From positions 1 through 49,785 of the forward strand of contig CAAGSD010000049.1 in NCBI GenBank assembly GCA_900772845.1: 49,785 nucleotides of DNA. The letters run 5' to 3'. A program made the position numbers and the translations under genes. Below are positions 16,406 to 25,482 of this stretch, in pieces; position 1 is the stretch's first letter, and each line of letters begins with the position of its first letter. Source of the stretch: Lachnospiraceae bacterium (lineage in GTDB: Bacteria > Bacillota > Clostridia > Lachnospirales > Lachnospiraceae). The notes beneath the pieces were generated by a model. The model saw only the letters and a program-made list of their open reading frames with translations. It had not been told where the DNA came from and made no database searches.

Positions 16406-17620
16406 CTATTCATGTCGCAATGCCTCGATGGGGCTCAGTTTTGCGGCCTTTTTCGCCGGATAGATGCCAAAGAAAATACCTACCGCCGAGGAGAACAGGC
16501 TGGCTCCCAGCACCGTACCTACACTCACCTTTGCAGCAAATCCGATGAGACTGCAGATACCGAAGGCTCCCGCCACGCCGATGATGATACCGATCAGGCC
16601 GCCCAACAGAGTGATGATAGCGGATTCCGACAGAAACTGTAACAGGATGGATCCGGTCCTGGCTCCCAGAGATTTCCGGATACCGATCTCCCTGGTACGC
16701 TCTGTCACGGACACCAGCATAATGTTCATAACGCCGATACCACCCACCAGCAGGGAGATGGCTGCCACAAACACTACGAAAATAGTGATATAGCTTAAGA
16801 TCTGATCCATCTGGCCCATAATATCATTAAAGTTCTGTACTAAGATGGCGTTCTGTCCTCTGACGCCGTGGCGGTTCTCCAGTAATCTCACCACATCCTT
16901 CGCCACCTGAGAGGCATTGTCCGCACCATCACTGACGATCAACAGATCCGTATACTCTACATAGAATCCATATCCGTCCGATATCGTGGAGATAGGTGCC
17001 TCCATGGTAACTGTACCGGTTCCTCCCATTCCGAAAAGTTTCGATGCGTTGTCCTTACGGATACCGACAATCGTAAACTCCTGCGTCACACCGTACAAAG
17101 TGTAATCAAAACTCATTCCGATGACATTGGTATTACCGAACAGCGTTTTCGCACTGCTCTCCGTAATGACGCAGACTTTGTTCGCCGTATAATAATCGGA
17201 ATCTGTAAAATAGCGTCCTTTGATGATCGGATCCTGGCTGCAATATTCCAATCCTGATTTGCCGAAAGTTGCAGCAGCATCAAAGGTTCCCTTTCTGCCG
17301 GTGGCGCTTCCGCTGAAACTCCAGGAGGGTGTTACCGCCTTGACATTAGGGACCTTCTCCTGAATGGCATCCATATCCTCTTCGGTAAATATCACTTCCG
17401 TACCGTTTTCTGCGGTATCGTTACTATAAACTGCGATCTGACCGCCCGCCATGGAATTCAATTCTCCGTTGATCCCACTTTTTACGCCGTTACCGATGGA
17501 AATGATCATGATGACGGAGGAAATACCAATGATAATGCCCAGCATGGTCAGCACCGAACGGCCTTTGTTGCTGCGGATATTCATCAATGCAATTTTGATG
17601 TATTCCCATACTTGTGTCAT
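16406..17620 (-). CDS. MacB/YknZ-like ABC transporter permease
   Basis: A protein of 404 residues. One N-terminal helix (SVLTMLGIIIGISSVIMIIS) is followed by a large extracytoplasmic MacB core domain and three C-terminal helices of the FtsX fold with GIGVMNIMLVSVTERTREIG. It pairs with the ATPase and adaptor upstream. In Gram-positive bacteria YknWXYZ-type systems protect against antimicrobial peptides or toxins rather than using a TolC channel. It begins 11 bp after the adaptor gene. The substrate is unknown. Confidence 0.92.
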   Translation of the reverse strand: MTQVWEYIKIALMNIRSNKGRSVLTMLGIIIGISSVIMIISIGNGVKSGINGELNSMAGGQIAVYSNDTAENGTEVIFTEEDMDAIQEKVPNVKAVTPSWSFSGSATGRKGTFDAAATFGKSGLEYCSQDPIIKGRYFTDSDYYTANKVCVITESSAKTLFGNTNVIGMSFDYTLYGVTQEFTIVGIRKDNASKLFGMGGTGTVTMEAPISTISDGYGFYVEYTDLLIVSDGADNASQVAKDVVRLLENRHGVRGQNAILVQNFNDIMGQMDQILSYITIFVVFVAAISLLVGGIGVMNIMLVSVTERTREIGIRKSLGARTGSILLQFLSESAIITLLGGLIGIIIGVAGAFGICSLIGFAAKVSVGTVLGASLFSSAVGIFFGIYPAKKAAKLSPIEALRHE

Positions 17621-17631
17621 GGATCCGCCTC

Positions 17632-19200
17632 CTACTCCTCAGGCATAGCGGTTACCGCCATGCCTTCCTCCAGGCTGATACCCGTGAGACTGCTTACGAT
17701 GATCTGGTCTTCCTCAGTAACCCCCTCCAGGATTTCTGTGTATTCATCGGAAGAAATACCGCAGGTTACCGGTCGCTTCACTACCATACCATTTTCTACC
17801 ACATAGAGGAAATCTCCGGTTTTATCCGCATTGATGGCTTCTACCGGAATCAGCAGTGCGCCCTGTGCGCTGTCGGTATGTACGGTCAGCTTAGCATCCA
17901 GTCCGAGGATGATCTTGTCATCCGGGTTGGTCAGGTGCACTTCCACGCCCACCATGGGAGTATTGGATGCATTCAATGTGGCCATACGGTTGATCTTGGC
18001 GATCTCACCTTCGTATTTGCTGCCCGAGATCGTAACATCTACCTTCTGTCCGATTTCCAGTTTTGCCACATCGGACTTGGAAGCATCAAAGGCCACCTTC
18101 ACATTCTGGCTGCTCTCCAGTGTGACCAGCTGTGCGCCTTCCGCTACACTGGCACCGGAGACACCGTTACATTCCGTCACAATGCCATCAAAATCAGCTA
18201 CAATTCCTTTTTCAGCTGCTTCATATTGTTCCTGTGCCTCTTGATAAGTCAGCTGTGCCAGATCCTTGTCTGCCGTATAAGCCTTGGTCTGGTAACCGTT
18301 TAAGATCGTACCCTCACTGCTTCCCTTCTGGCTCTTCATTTCCGCCTTGTAGTTCTCACATTCTGTGATATGTTCCTGTACTTCAGCGATCTCTTTCTGC
18401 ATGCTTACGACATAATCACTGGAATCAGCAATGGACTGGACGTAGGCGTTTCTTGCCTGATCTCCGCTGATATCCTGTAATTCCTTGTTGATCTCTGCTG
18501 CACGGTCTTCCGTCACGCCATTCTGCAGCTCCTTATTCAGATCTGCGGCTCTTCTGCTCAGATTATAGCTTTCCTCGGACAGCTGTCTCTGGGTCTCTCT
18601 CTGACTGGTGCTCAGTTTATCCTGCAGGTCTTTCAGATAAGACTTGTAGTCCGCCAGCTGCTGATCCAGCACTGCCAGGTTGGTGTTTGCTTCGTTCAGC
18701 TTTGCTGTACTTTTGCTGTTTTCCGACATGGTGCTGTTATAAGAGGCATTGCTCTTATCCTGCTGCAAGGATGCCTCCTGCAGGCGTTCCTGCATCTGAT
18801 CCATATCATAAGTCATCAGCACATCCCCTGCCTTGACAGCATCTCCGGCTGCCACATTGACTTCGTTTAATCTGCCGCCTACCGGCGCAAAGAGAACCAC
18901 TTTCTCCTCACTGACTACCTTGCCGCTGGTGCTGACACTTTCTTCGATATCTCCACGAAACGCATTGGTCGTGCTTACCTGCACTCCGACATTGCCGGAA
19001 AACGCACAGCTTACCATGCGTATCACGATCAGTACAATTATGATAGCCGCAATAATAACAGGTGCTTTTTTACGCTTTTTGCCTGGGTTCTTTGCCTTCT
19101 GTTCCTTTTTTGCTTCTTTTTGCTTTCTCTTTTCTGCTTTCTTCATTTCCTTGATTTTTTTAGCACTCAGTGCCTGTTCTGTTTTTTCCTGCTGTTCCAT
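17632..19200 (-). CDS. HlyD/YknX-like membrane-fusion adaptor protein
   Basis: A protein of 522 residues. A very Lys-rich cytoplasmic N-terminus (residues 10-45) is followed by one transmembrane helix (PVIIAAIIIVLIVIRMVSCAF). A split lipoyl domain (LFAPVGGRLNEVNVAAGDAV and later GIVADFDGIVTECNGVSGASV) is separated by a long coiled coil of about 190 residues rich in Gln, Ser and Glu. A beta-barrel and membrane-proximal region end it. The long coiled-coil hairpin resembles RND/MacA adaptors. It is the middle gene of the operon. Confidence 0.9.
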   Translation of the reverse strand: MEQQEKTEQALSAKKIKEMKKAEKRKQKEAKKEQKAKNPGKKRKKAPVIIAAIIIVLIVIRMVSCAFSGNVGVQVSTTNAFRGDIEESVSTSGKVVSEEKVVLFAPVGGRLNEVNVAAGDAVKAGDVLMTYDMDQMQERLQEASLQQDKSNASYNSTMSENSKSTAKLNEANTNLAVLDQQLADYKSYLKDLQDKLSTSQRETQRQLSEESYNLSRRAADLNKELQNGVTEDRAAEINKELQDISGDQARNAYVQSIADSSDYVVSMQKEIAEVQEHITECENYKAEMKSQKGSSEGTILNGYQTKAYTADKDLAQLTYQEAQEQYEAAEKGIVADFDGIVTECNGVSGASVAEGAQLVTLESSQNVKVAFDASKSDVAKLEIGQKVDVTISGSKYEGEIAKINRMATLNASNTPMVGVEVHLTNPDDKIILGLDAKLTVHTDSAQGALLIPVEAINADKTGDFLYVVENGMVVKRPVTCGISSDEYTEILEGVTEEDQIIVSSLTGISLEEGMAVTAMPEE

Positions 19201-19307
19201 GATCCCTCACTTATGATCCTTTCTATATTCATTCATACTCTTATCTTTTCATAATTTCTCAGCCGTGACCGGCGGCATGGCATTGCATGTGAAAGATTTA
19301 TTTTCCA

Positions 19308-20027
19308 CTACGCTCCTGCCGTCTGCAGTTCCTCCACCGGAACGATCTGTCCGGAATCGGATTCTACTTTGCCGTCCTTGATCTTGATCACCCGTTTTGC
19401 CTGTGCCGCAATGTCATTGTCATGGGTGATCAGGATGACTGTTCTTCCCTCTTTATGTAACCCCTTCAGGATATCCATGATCTCTTTCGTGGAATTGGAG
19501 TCCAGATTGCCGGTAGGTTCATCCGCCAGGATTACCGGTGGTGCCTGGGCAATAGCTCGGGCAATGGCCACTCTCTGCTGTTGTCCACCAGACATCTCCG
19601 AAGGCTTATGATCCATACGATGTTCCAGTCCCACCTTTTTCAGTGCTTCTCTGGAAAGTTCCTGCCGTACACTTCTGGATACTCCCCGGTAGATCAGTGG
19701 CAGTTCCACATTTTCCACTGCTGTCAGATTGGGGATCAGATTGAATCCCTGGAAAATAAAGCCGATCTCCCGGTTGCGGATATCCGACAGTTCATCGTCT
19801 GTCAATGCGGATACATCCTGTCCATGGAGCCAATATTCCCCACTCGTAGGCACATCCAGGCACCCCAGCATATTCATCAGCGTGGACTTACCGCTGCCGG
19901 AATGTCCGATGATGGCTACGAATTCCTGTTCGTCGATGGTCAGGCTCACATGATCCAATGCCCGCACCTCATTTTCCCCGGGATTGTAAACCTTGCACAC
20001 ATCCTTAATCTCTACTAATGCACTCAT
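19308..20027 (-). CDS. MacB/YknY-like ABC transporter ATP-binding protein
   Basis: A 239-residue ATPase with Walker A GHSGSGKST at about residue 40, signature MSGGQQQRVAIARA, Walker B VILADEPTGNLDS and the switch His in LITHDND. The NLTAVENVELPL stretch is typical of the LolD/MacB group. It is the first gene of the ATPase-adaptor-permease operon, with its own promoter and operator upstream. Confidence 0.94.
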   Translation of the reverse strand: MSALVEIKDVCKVYNPGENEVRALDHVSLTIDEQEFVAIIGHSGSGKSTLMNMLGCLDVPTSGEYWLHGQDVSALTDDELSDIRNREIGFIFQGFNLIPNLTAVENVELPLIYRGVSRSVRQELSREALKKVGLEHRMDHKPSEMSGGQQQRVAIARAIAQAPPVILADEPTGNLDSNSTKEIMDILKGLHKEGRTVILITHDNDIAAQAKRVIKIKDGKVESDSGQIVPVEELQTAGA

Positions 20028-20080
20028 TCCTCACATACTCCCATTTCATGATACATTTTCTATGTATTTTTCTTTGTGTT

Positions 20081-20104
20081 ATTGTACTATTTGCATAATA
20101 CAAT
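20081..20104. promoter_or_regulatory. Operator-like palindrome of the efflux operon
   Basis: ATTGTACTAT-TTGC-ATAATACAAT is a 10-bp inverted repeat with one mismatch. It covers the -10 box and the expected transcription start of the efflux promoter, so a dimeric repressor is likely. Confidence 0.6.
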
Positions 20105-20123
20105 AATATTTTTTGAGTGTCAA
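20095..20123 (-). promoter_or_regulatory. Promoter of the efflux operon
   Basis: On the minus strand: TTGACA (20123-20118), 17 bp, TATTAT (20100-20095). The leader to the ATG at 20027 is about 60 nt. Confidence 0.8.
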
Positions 20124-20141
20124 CACCTTTTTCTTACTATT

Positions 20142-20215
20142 CGCAACTATTCAGAGCCATGAAAAGAAAAACTCTGGAAGAGCGATTTTGCACATGCGGT
20201 TCTGAATAATTATTA
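20142..20215. repeat. GTAACTATTC repeat, copy C
   Basis: Left end CGCAACTATTCAGAGCCATG and right end GGTTCTGAATAATTATT form terminal inverted repeats; the centre is shorter than in copy D. It lies between the efflux promoter and the ribU promoter. Confidence 0.65.
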
Positions 20216-20275
20216 CAGCTACTATATCAGGGAAATCCGAAAAAAATGTTGGGAAAATTCTAAAGATTTTCTATA

Positions 20276-20304
20276 TTGACAAAATATTCACATGATGTTA
20301 TTGT
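20276..20304 (+). promoter_or_regulatory. Promoter of the ribU riboswitch transcript
   Basis: TTGACA (20276-20281), 17 bp, TATTGT (20299-20304). The predicted start is about 12 nt before the riboswitch. Confidence 0.6.
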
Positions 20305-20322
20305 AAGTTGCATAAGGTAAAG

Positions 20323-20453
20323 TTCTTCAGGGTTGGGTGCGATTCCCTACTGGCGGTGAAAGCTTAACGCTCAAGTCCGCGACCCGCAGATTGTCTATCT
20401 GCGGCTGATCCGGTGCAAATCCGGGACCAACAGTACAGTCTGGATGAAAGAAG
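20323..20453 (+). ncRNA. FMN riboswitch (RFN element)
   Basis: The conserved RFN blocks occur in order: CTTCAGGGTTGGGTGCGATT, CCCTACTGGCGGTGA, GTCCGCGACCCGC, a variable hairpin (CGCAGATTGTCTATCTGCG), GATCCGGTGCAAATCCGGGA, CCAACAGTACAGTCTGGATG and AAAGAAG. Binding of FMN is expected to favour the terminator downstream and shut off ribU. Confidence 0.96.
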
Positions 20454-20486
20454 AAGTGTCACTTATGTTCTTTTTGTGATACCTGC

Positions 20487-20518
20487 GCCCCGGAAGTCTG
20501 TCTTCCGGGGCTTTTTTT
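20487..20518 (+). terminator. Riboswitch-controlled terminator of ribU
   Basis: The stem GCCCCGGAAG with CTTCCGGGGC is followed by TTTTTTT, 42 bp before the ribU start. This is the expression platform of the FMN riboswitch. Confidence 0.9.
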
Positions 20519-20560
20519 GAAGACTTTCCTTTCATTTTTTCTTAAGAAAGGAGTTCTGAA

Positions 20561-21298
20561 ATGAACAATTTAATGCAAACCGTAACTGAAAATGTAGCCT
20601 ATGTGGTGATCTTCCTGGCTGTGATCGTAGGATGTTTCCTGGTGGCTGTGGCTCTGGAAAAGGCGGCCCAGAAGAAAAACGGAGTTTCTGAGCCAATCTT
20701 CAACACCAGAAAGCTGGCTATGATCGGTATGTTCTCCGCCATCGCCATGATCCTGCACGTGCTGGATTTCCCAATCTTCTTCGCTCCGGGATTTTACAAA
20801 ATGGACTTCAGTGAGCTGCCGATCTTAGTCGGTTCCTTTGCCTTCGGTCCGGTGGCCGGTGTCATGATGGAGTTCGTAAAGATTCTGCTGAAGCTGTGTG
20901 TAAAAGGTACTTCTACCGCTTTCATCGGCGATCTGGCGAACTTCGTAGTAGGCTGTAGTCTGATCCTCCCCGCTTCCGCTGTGTACTCTTTTAAGAAAAC
21001 AAAGAAAAACGCAGTCATCGCCTGCATTGCGGGAACTCTGGTCATGACGATATTCGGTACCGCATTCAATGCCGTATATCTGCTTCCCGCCTTCTCCAAA
21101 TTCTATGGAATGCCTCTGGATGCCATCCTGGCAATGGGAACCGAAGTCAATCCACTGGCAAAAGAAGGCAGCATTGTAAGCTTTGTCGTGGCCTGTGTGG
21201 CTCCCCTGAATCTGATCAAGGGAACCCTGGTGTCTGTTGTGACACTGCTCATCTACAAACCTTTAAGCCCTATTATCAAAACAGGTCATAAGGCATAA
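20561..21298 (+). CDS. ribU: Riboflavin ECF transporter S component
   Basis: A protein of 245 residues with about six hydrophobic helices. The region LAMIGMFSAIAMILHVLDFPI, then FAPGFYKMDFSELPILVGSF and GPVAGVMMEFVKILLKL, are the RibU family core. It binds riboflavin and uses a shared ECF energising module (EcfA/A'/T) encoded elsewhere. AAGGAG lies before the ATG, and the FMN riboswitch controls it. The C-terminal tail lacks clear domains. It stands alone. Confidence 0.95.
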   Translation: MNNLMQTVTENVAYVVIFLAVIVGCFLVAVALEKAAQKKNGVSEPIFNTRKLAMIGMFSAIAMILHVLDFPIFFAPGFYKMDFSELPILVGSFAFGPVAGVMMEFVKILLKLCVKGTSTAFIGDLANFVVGCSLILPASAVYSFKKTKKNAVIACIAGTLVMTIFGTAFNAVYLLPAFSKFYGMPLDAILAMGTEVNPLAKEGSIVSFVVACVAPLNLIKGTLVSVVTLLIYKPLSPIIKTGHKA

Positions 21299-21346
21299 TA
21301 AAGATTTTTCACTTTTCGTATCGTTTGGTGTTATTGGTTATAAAAA

Positions 21347-21397
21347 ATAAGAAGAAAGAGGAATAACATTTTGCTGTGTTATCCCTCTTTCTTCTTA
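21347..21397. terminator. Bidirectional terminator between ribU and tex
   Basis: A stem of about 20 bp (TAAGAAGAAAGAGG...CCTCTTTCTTCTTA) with one bulge. On the minus strand it is followed by TTTTTTATAA, which favours ending tex transcription. Confidence 0.75.
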
Positions 21398-21399
21398 TT

Positions 21400-21540
21400 A
21401 CGATATGATGTTGGGATCAAAAGCCCCCGACTTTAATGCCTGCGGATTGTTCCGTGCTACGCACTCCCACAATCCGCCCCTCTATTCGCATATCGTGGGA
21501 TTATCATCCCACTTTTATGCTCATATCGGGGCGGGTCATA
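21400..21540. repeat. Multi-hairpin CGATATGA-family intergenic element
   Basis: Bounded by the inverted repeat CGATATGA (21400-21407) and TCATATCG (about 21520-21527). Inside are the hairpins GCGGATTGT...ACAATCCGC and GTGGGAT-TATC-ATCCCAC. It is non-coding, and a fragment of the same family occurs at 16258-16280. Confidence 0.6.
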
Positions 21541-21543
21541 ATA

Positions 21544-23952
21544 TTACTGCTTCTGGATCTTCATGGTCAGGCCGATGCGCTTCTTCGCCACATCTACGGT
21601 CAATACCTGTACATCCACGATATCGCCGACGCTGACAGCTTCCAACGGATGTTTGATATAGCGGTCGGTGATCTGAGAGATGTGTACCAGTCCGTCCTGA
21701 TGGACACCGATATCTACAAACACACCAAAGTCAATGACATTACGCACGGTTCCTTTCAGAATCATGCCGGGCTTTAAATCCTTCATATCCAGAACATCAC
21801 TGCGCAGGATCGGCTTCGGCATATCATCTCTGGGATCTCTGCCGGGCTTCTCCAGTTCCTTCAAGATATCTGTCAGAGTAATTTCGCCGATCCCCAGTTC
21901 TTCTGCCAGCAGCTTCTTATTCTTGATACGCTTTTCCAGTCCTGAAATATCTTTTGCATCATTTGATGCATTCTGCACTACCGGTGCAGCTTTCTTTGCA
22001 GAAGCTTCTGCGGAATTGTCAAAGGTTACGCCGCCCATAGCCGCTGCCAGAGCCTTGCCCATGGCGGTATTGGTATTATGCACTCTTACGGTCTTGCCCT
22101 TCTGTTCTTCCCGCTTCTTTGCTGTATTGGCTGCATTACTGCCGTTTTTCTGTCCGGAAGCCTGTGCCCCACTCTTGCCGGAAGCTTTCTTCACTGCCGC
22201 CTGTTTCTGGGCTTCCTTAATGTCCTCCATGGTCAGTCCCAGCTTCGCCATCAGCTGCTCCGCTGCTTCGTAGGATTCGGGATGAACGCTGGTGGCATCC
22301 AGCGGATTCTTACCGTCCAGGATCCGTAAGAAGCCGGCACACTGCTCATACGCTTTGGGCCCTAACTTCGGTACCTTTAGCAGCTGCTTTCTGCTTACAA
22401 AACGCCCGTTATTTTCTCTGTAATCTACAATATTCTTCGCAATCGTCTTGTTAATGCCGGAGATATATTCCAGAAGGGATGCGGACGCAGTATTCAGATC
22501 CACACCGACCTTGTTCACGCTGTCCTCCACCACACCGTTCAGGGCATCGCTTAATTTCTTCTGGTTCATATCGTGTTGATACTGGCCGACACCGATGGAC
22601 TTGGAATCGATCTTTACCAGCTCAGCCAGAGGATCCTGCAGTCTTCTGGCAATGGATGCGGCGCTTCGCTGTCCCACATCAAAATTCGGGAATTCTTCCG
22701 TTGCCAGCTTGCTTGCAGAATATACAGAAGCTCCTGCCTCGTTGACGATCACGTACTGTACCGGACGATCCAGCTCCTTCAATAAGTCCACGATCACCTG
22801 CTCGGATTCTCTGGAGGCAGTACCGTTTCCTACAGAAATTAAATCTACATTATATTTTTTGATCAGTTTCTTCAGTTCTGCTTTGGATTCTTCCACCTTA
22901 TTCTGGGGTGCAGTAGGATAGATTACCTTCGTATCCAGCACTTTTCCGGTGGCATCCACTACTGCCAGCTTACATCCGGTACGGAATGCGGGATCCCAGC
23001 CTAAGACCACTTTTCCTGCGATAGGAGGCTGCAGCAACAGCTGCTCTAAGTTTTTACCGAAGACATTGATAGCTCCGTCCTCTGCCTTTTCCGTCAGATC
23101 GTTGCGGATCTCTCTTTCAATAGCAGGTGCTATTAAACGATCATAGCTATCCTCCGCTGCTGCACGGATCACCGGTGAGGTGTATTCATTTTCCTTTGTG
23201 ATCAGTTTCTTTTCCAGATAACGAAGGATCCGTTCTTCCGGTGCATTGACTTTTACAGTCAGTATCTTTTCTGCCTCTCCGCGGTTCAATGCCAGCACCC
23301 TGTGGCCTGCAATCTTCTTCACCGGCTCTTCAAAATTGTAATACATCTCGTAGACACTCTGAGCCTTCTCATCCTTAGCCGTACTGGTAACAATACCTTC
23401 CTCTACAGTGATATTACGGATATAGAGACGATGATCCGCATCATCAGATACCATCTCGGCGATGATGTCCTGTGCCCCCTGCAATGCTTCCTCCGGAGTC
23501 TTTACTTCTTTTTCTTCGGAAACATACTTGGCCGCCTCGTTAAGCACCGGTTCCGTCGCCTCCTGGCGCAGAATGTATTCTGCCAGCGGCTCCAGTCCCT
23601 TTTCCTTGGCAATGCTGGCACGGGTCTTTCTCTTGGGACGGTAAGGGCGGTACAGATCCTCTACCACTACCAGGGTCTGGGCTGCCAGGATCTTCTCCTT
23701 TAACTCATCGGTAAGTTTTCCCTGTTCCTCGATGCTCTTCAGCACCTGCTCCTTTTTATCTTCCAGACTTCTCAGATAGGTCAGTCTCTCATCCAGATTA
23801 CGCAGCTGCTCGTCGTTCAGAGATCCGGTGACCTCCTTACGGTAACGGGAGATAAAGGGAATGGTATTCCCCTCATCGATCAGCTTCACCGCAGCTTCCA
23901 CCTGCCATTTTTCTACCTGAAGTTCTTCTTTGATTTTCTGTATAATATCCAT
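21544..23952 (-). CDS. tex: Tex-family RNA-binding transcription accessory protein
   Basis: A protein of 802 residues from the ATG at 23952, which has an excellent AGGAGGAGC ribosome site; the earlier in-frame ATG has none. Domain order: N-terminal Tex helical domain (IPFISRYRKEVTGSL), YqgF/RNase H-like domain (DPAFRTGCKLAVVDATGKVL), helix-hairpin-helix pair (SASLLEYISGINKTIAKNIV), then a C-terminal S1 domain (LKPGMILKGTVRNVIDFGVF). An Ala/Lys/Asn-rich linker of about 100 residues before the S1 domain is longer than usual. Tex binds RNA polymerase and RNA and affects transcription and toxin or virulence expression in several bacteria. Confidence 0.93.
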   Translation of the reverse strand: MDIIQKIKEELQVEKWQVEAAVKLIDEGNTIPFISRYRKEVTGSLNDEQLRNLDERLTYLRSLEDKKEQVLKSIEEQGKLTDELKEKILAAQTLVVVEDLYRPYRPKRKTRASIAKEKGLEPLAEYILRQEATEPVLNEAAKYVSEEKEVKTPEEALQGAQDIIAEMVSDDADHRLYIRNITVEEGIVTSTAKDEKAQSVYEMYYNFEEPVKKIAGHRVLALNRGEAEKILTVKVNAPEERILRYLEKKLITKENEYTSPVIRAAAEDSYDRLIAPAIEREIRNDLTEKAEDGAINVFGKNLEQLLLQPPIAGKVVLGWDPAFRTGCKLAVVDATGKVLDTKVIYPTAPQNKVEESKAELKKLIKKYNVDLISVGNGTASRESEQVIVDLLKELDRPVQYVIVNEAGASVYSASKLATEEFPNFDVGQRSAASIARRLQDPLAELVKIDSKSIGVGQYQHDMNQKKLSDALNGVVEDSVNKVGVDLNTASASLLEYISGINKTIAKNIVDYRENNGRFVSRKQLLKVPKLGPKAYEQCAGFLRILDGKNPLDATSVHPESYEAAEQLMAKLGLTMEDIKEAQKQAAVKKASGKSGAQASGQKNGSNAANTAKKREEQKGKTVRVHNTNTAMGKALAAAMGGVTFDNSAEASAKKAAPVVQNASNDAKDISGLEKRIKNKKLLAEELGIGEITLTDILKELEKPGRDPRDDMPKPILRSDVLDMKDLKPGMILKGTVRNVIDFGVFVDIGVHQDGLVHISQITDRYIKHPLEAVSVGDIVDVQVLTVDVAKKRIGLTMKIQKQ

Positions 23953-23998
23953 AGCTCCTCCTGATGGCCTGTTGCCATTTCGTTTTGCACATGTGTCT

Positions 23999-24027
23999 AT
24001 TATACTGGAAATCCGAAGTTTTCTCAA
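23999..24027 (-). promoter_or_regulatory. tex promoter
   Basis: On the minus strand: TTGAGA (24027-24022), 17 bp, TATAAT (24004-23999). Confidence 0.75.
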
Positions 24028-24039
24028 TCTTTTAATTTT

Positions 24040-24133
24040 GTAACTATTCAGAGCTATGCAAAACTGCGTCTGCGAATGCTTGCATTCAGGAGATACGCAG
24101 TTTTATATGGCGAATGGGGTTCTGAATAGTTAT
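24040..24133. repeat. GTAACTATTC repeat, copy D (most complete)
   Basis: Left end GTAACTATTCAGAGC and right end TTCTGAATAGTTAT are terminal inverted repeats. AAACTGCGT with ACGCAGTTTT forms an inner stem. The length is about 94 bp. It has no coding potential of its own; an open frame that starts inside it runs into the next gene but is not its start. Confidence 0.8.
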
Positions 24134-24226
24134 ATTTCATTTGCTTATTACAGGAAAAAATGGTACAGTACTTTATATGAGCGGAAACATAAAAGGCTAT
24201 CTATCCGCCCGGAAATGAGGATTCTT

Positions 24227-24613
24227 ATGGATTATAATCAGAATCAGGAACAATATAACGACTGGGATCAGAATCCCCCTCAGGAAGATCTGCGTTTCAG
24301 AGGCTTCTCCATTGCTTCCATGGTGTGCGGTATCTGCTCCCTGGTACTGTGCTGTACGGGAATATTGTCCATTCCCGCCGGTGCACTGGGCATTCTCTTT
24401 GCACTTCTCACCCGGAAAAGGGGACAACGCATGAACAATATGTGTGTGGCCGGAATCTGGCTGTCCTGTGTAGGACTGGCTCTCGGTATCTTTATCACCG
24501 TCAGCAGCATTGTTACGGTATTTACCGATCCTTCTTATCTGAATATGCTGGATCAGATGTATCAGCAGATGTATGGTGTCGGTCTTGATGAGTTCTGGCA
24601 GTCTTATCTATAG
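24227..24613 (+). CDS. Small membrane protein, DUF4190-like
   Basis: A protein of 128 residues from the ATG at 24227, where GAGG is 6 nt upstream; longer reading runs into the repeat at 24040-24133. A Gln/Asn/Asp-rich N-terminus of about 22 residues (MDYNQNQEQYNDWDQN) is followed by two transmembrane helices (residues 27-57 and 72-96), as in DUF4190 proteins. No enzymatic motif. Function unknown. Confidence 0.75.
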   Translation: MDYNQNQEQYNDWDQNPPQEDLRFRGFSIASMVCGICSLVLCCTGILSIPAGALGILFALLTRKRGQRMNNMCVAGIWLSCVGLALGIFITVSSIVTVFTDPSYLNMLDQMYQQMYGVGLDEFWQSYL

Positions 24614-24704
24614 GATACGATACCGGTTTCCCGGAATTCCGATTCAGAAACCACAGAAAATAAATATTGTTATAATCGAAATAAATTAAGAAAAGAGGCT
24701 TCCT

Positions 24705-25475
24705 ATGATACAATATGCATCCAGAGCAGAGCTCAAAGAAAAGGCCAGAGATCAGATGGCCGGACGCTACGGCAATGCCATTCTGTTGTCCATCTGCCGC
24801 GGCCTGATCGTATTTTCACTTTCCTTTACCATCAGTATGATCTTCACCACGATCATTACCGTGAGAACACTTATGGGAGGAAGTGCCGAGACATCACTGG
24901 CAGAGTATCTGCTCCTGACCGGCTGCACTACACTGATCTCAATCTTTACCGGAGTATTCCAGACGGGAATTACTTTGTTTTTCCTGAATTCCGCCTGCAA
25001 CAGACCTGCGGCGGTTGCCAACTTATTCTATGGATACAAATATCTGTTTAAGAAATCTCTGGGGATCTCCGCTGTAATGGTCTTGTTGAATACCGCATGT
25101 ACTCTTCCCTATGACATCTGCTATTTTCTTCTGCGGTCAGAAAATGGCTATAACACCGTTACCATGGCAGCTCTGTGCCTCGTATTTATCATCATTGGTA
25201 TGTGCATCTATATTCCCCTGGCTCTGGGGCTGTCCCAGTCCTACTACCTGTTACTGGACTTTCCCCAGTACAGCATCACGGAACTGATGAAGTTAAGCTT
25301 CCGTATTATGAAGGGGCATAAATGGGAGCTGTTCTGTTTACTACTGAGTTTTCTGCCGTTAGGGCTGTTATGTCTGCTGAGCTTCGGCATCGGAACTCTG
25401 TGGCTGGTGCCCTACATGAACATGACCCAGACTTTATATTTCCTGGATCTGATGCAAAGCGAGCACCATTCATAA
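24705..25475 (+). CDS. DUF975 family integral membrane protein
   Basis: A protein of 256 residues. It opens with the typical RAELKEKARDQMAGRYGNAI segment of the DUF975 (Pfam PF06161) family, followed by about five or six transmembrane helices. The family has no established function. AAGAGG precedes the ATG. It is 91 bp after the DUF4190-like gene and may be cotranscribed. Confidence 0.82.
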   Translation: MIQYASRAELKEKARDQMAGRYGNAILLSICRGLIVFSLSFTISMIFTTIITVRTLMGGSAETSLAEYLLLTGCTTLISIFTGVFQTGITLFFLNSACNRPAAVANLFYGYKYLFKKSLGISAVMVLLNTACTLPYDICYFLLRSENGYNTVTMAALCLVFIIIGMCIYIPLALGLSQSYYLLLDFPQYSITELMKLSFRIMKGHKWELFCLLLSFLPLGLLCLLSFGIGTLWLVPYMNMTQTLYFLDLMQSEHHS

Positions 25476-25482
25476 AAGGTTA

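Noticed and set aside
24056..24226. Upstream extension of the DUF4190-like protein
   Set aside because: It is the repeat copy D translated in frame; the ribosome site supports the start at 24227.
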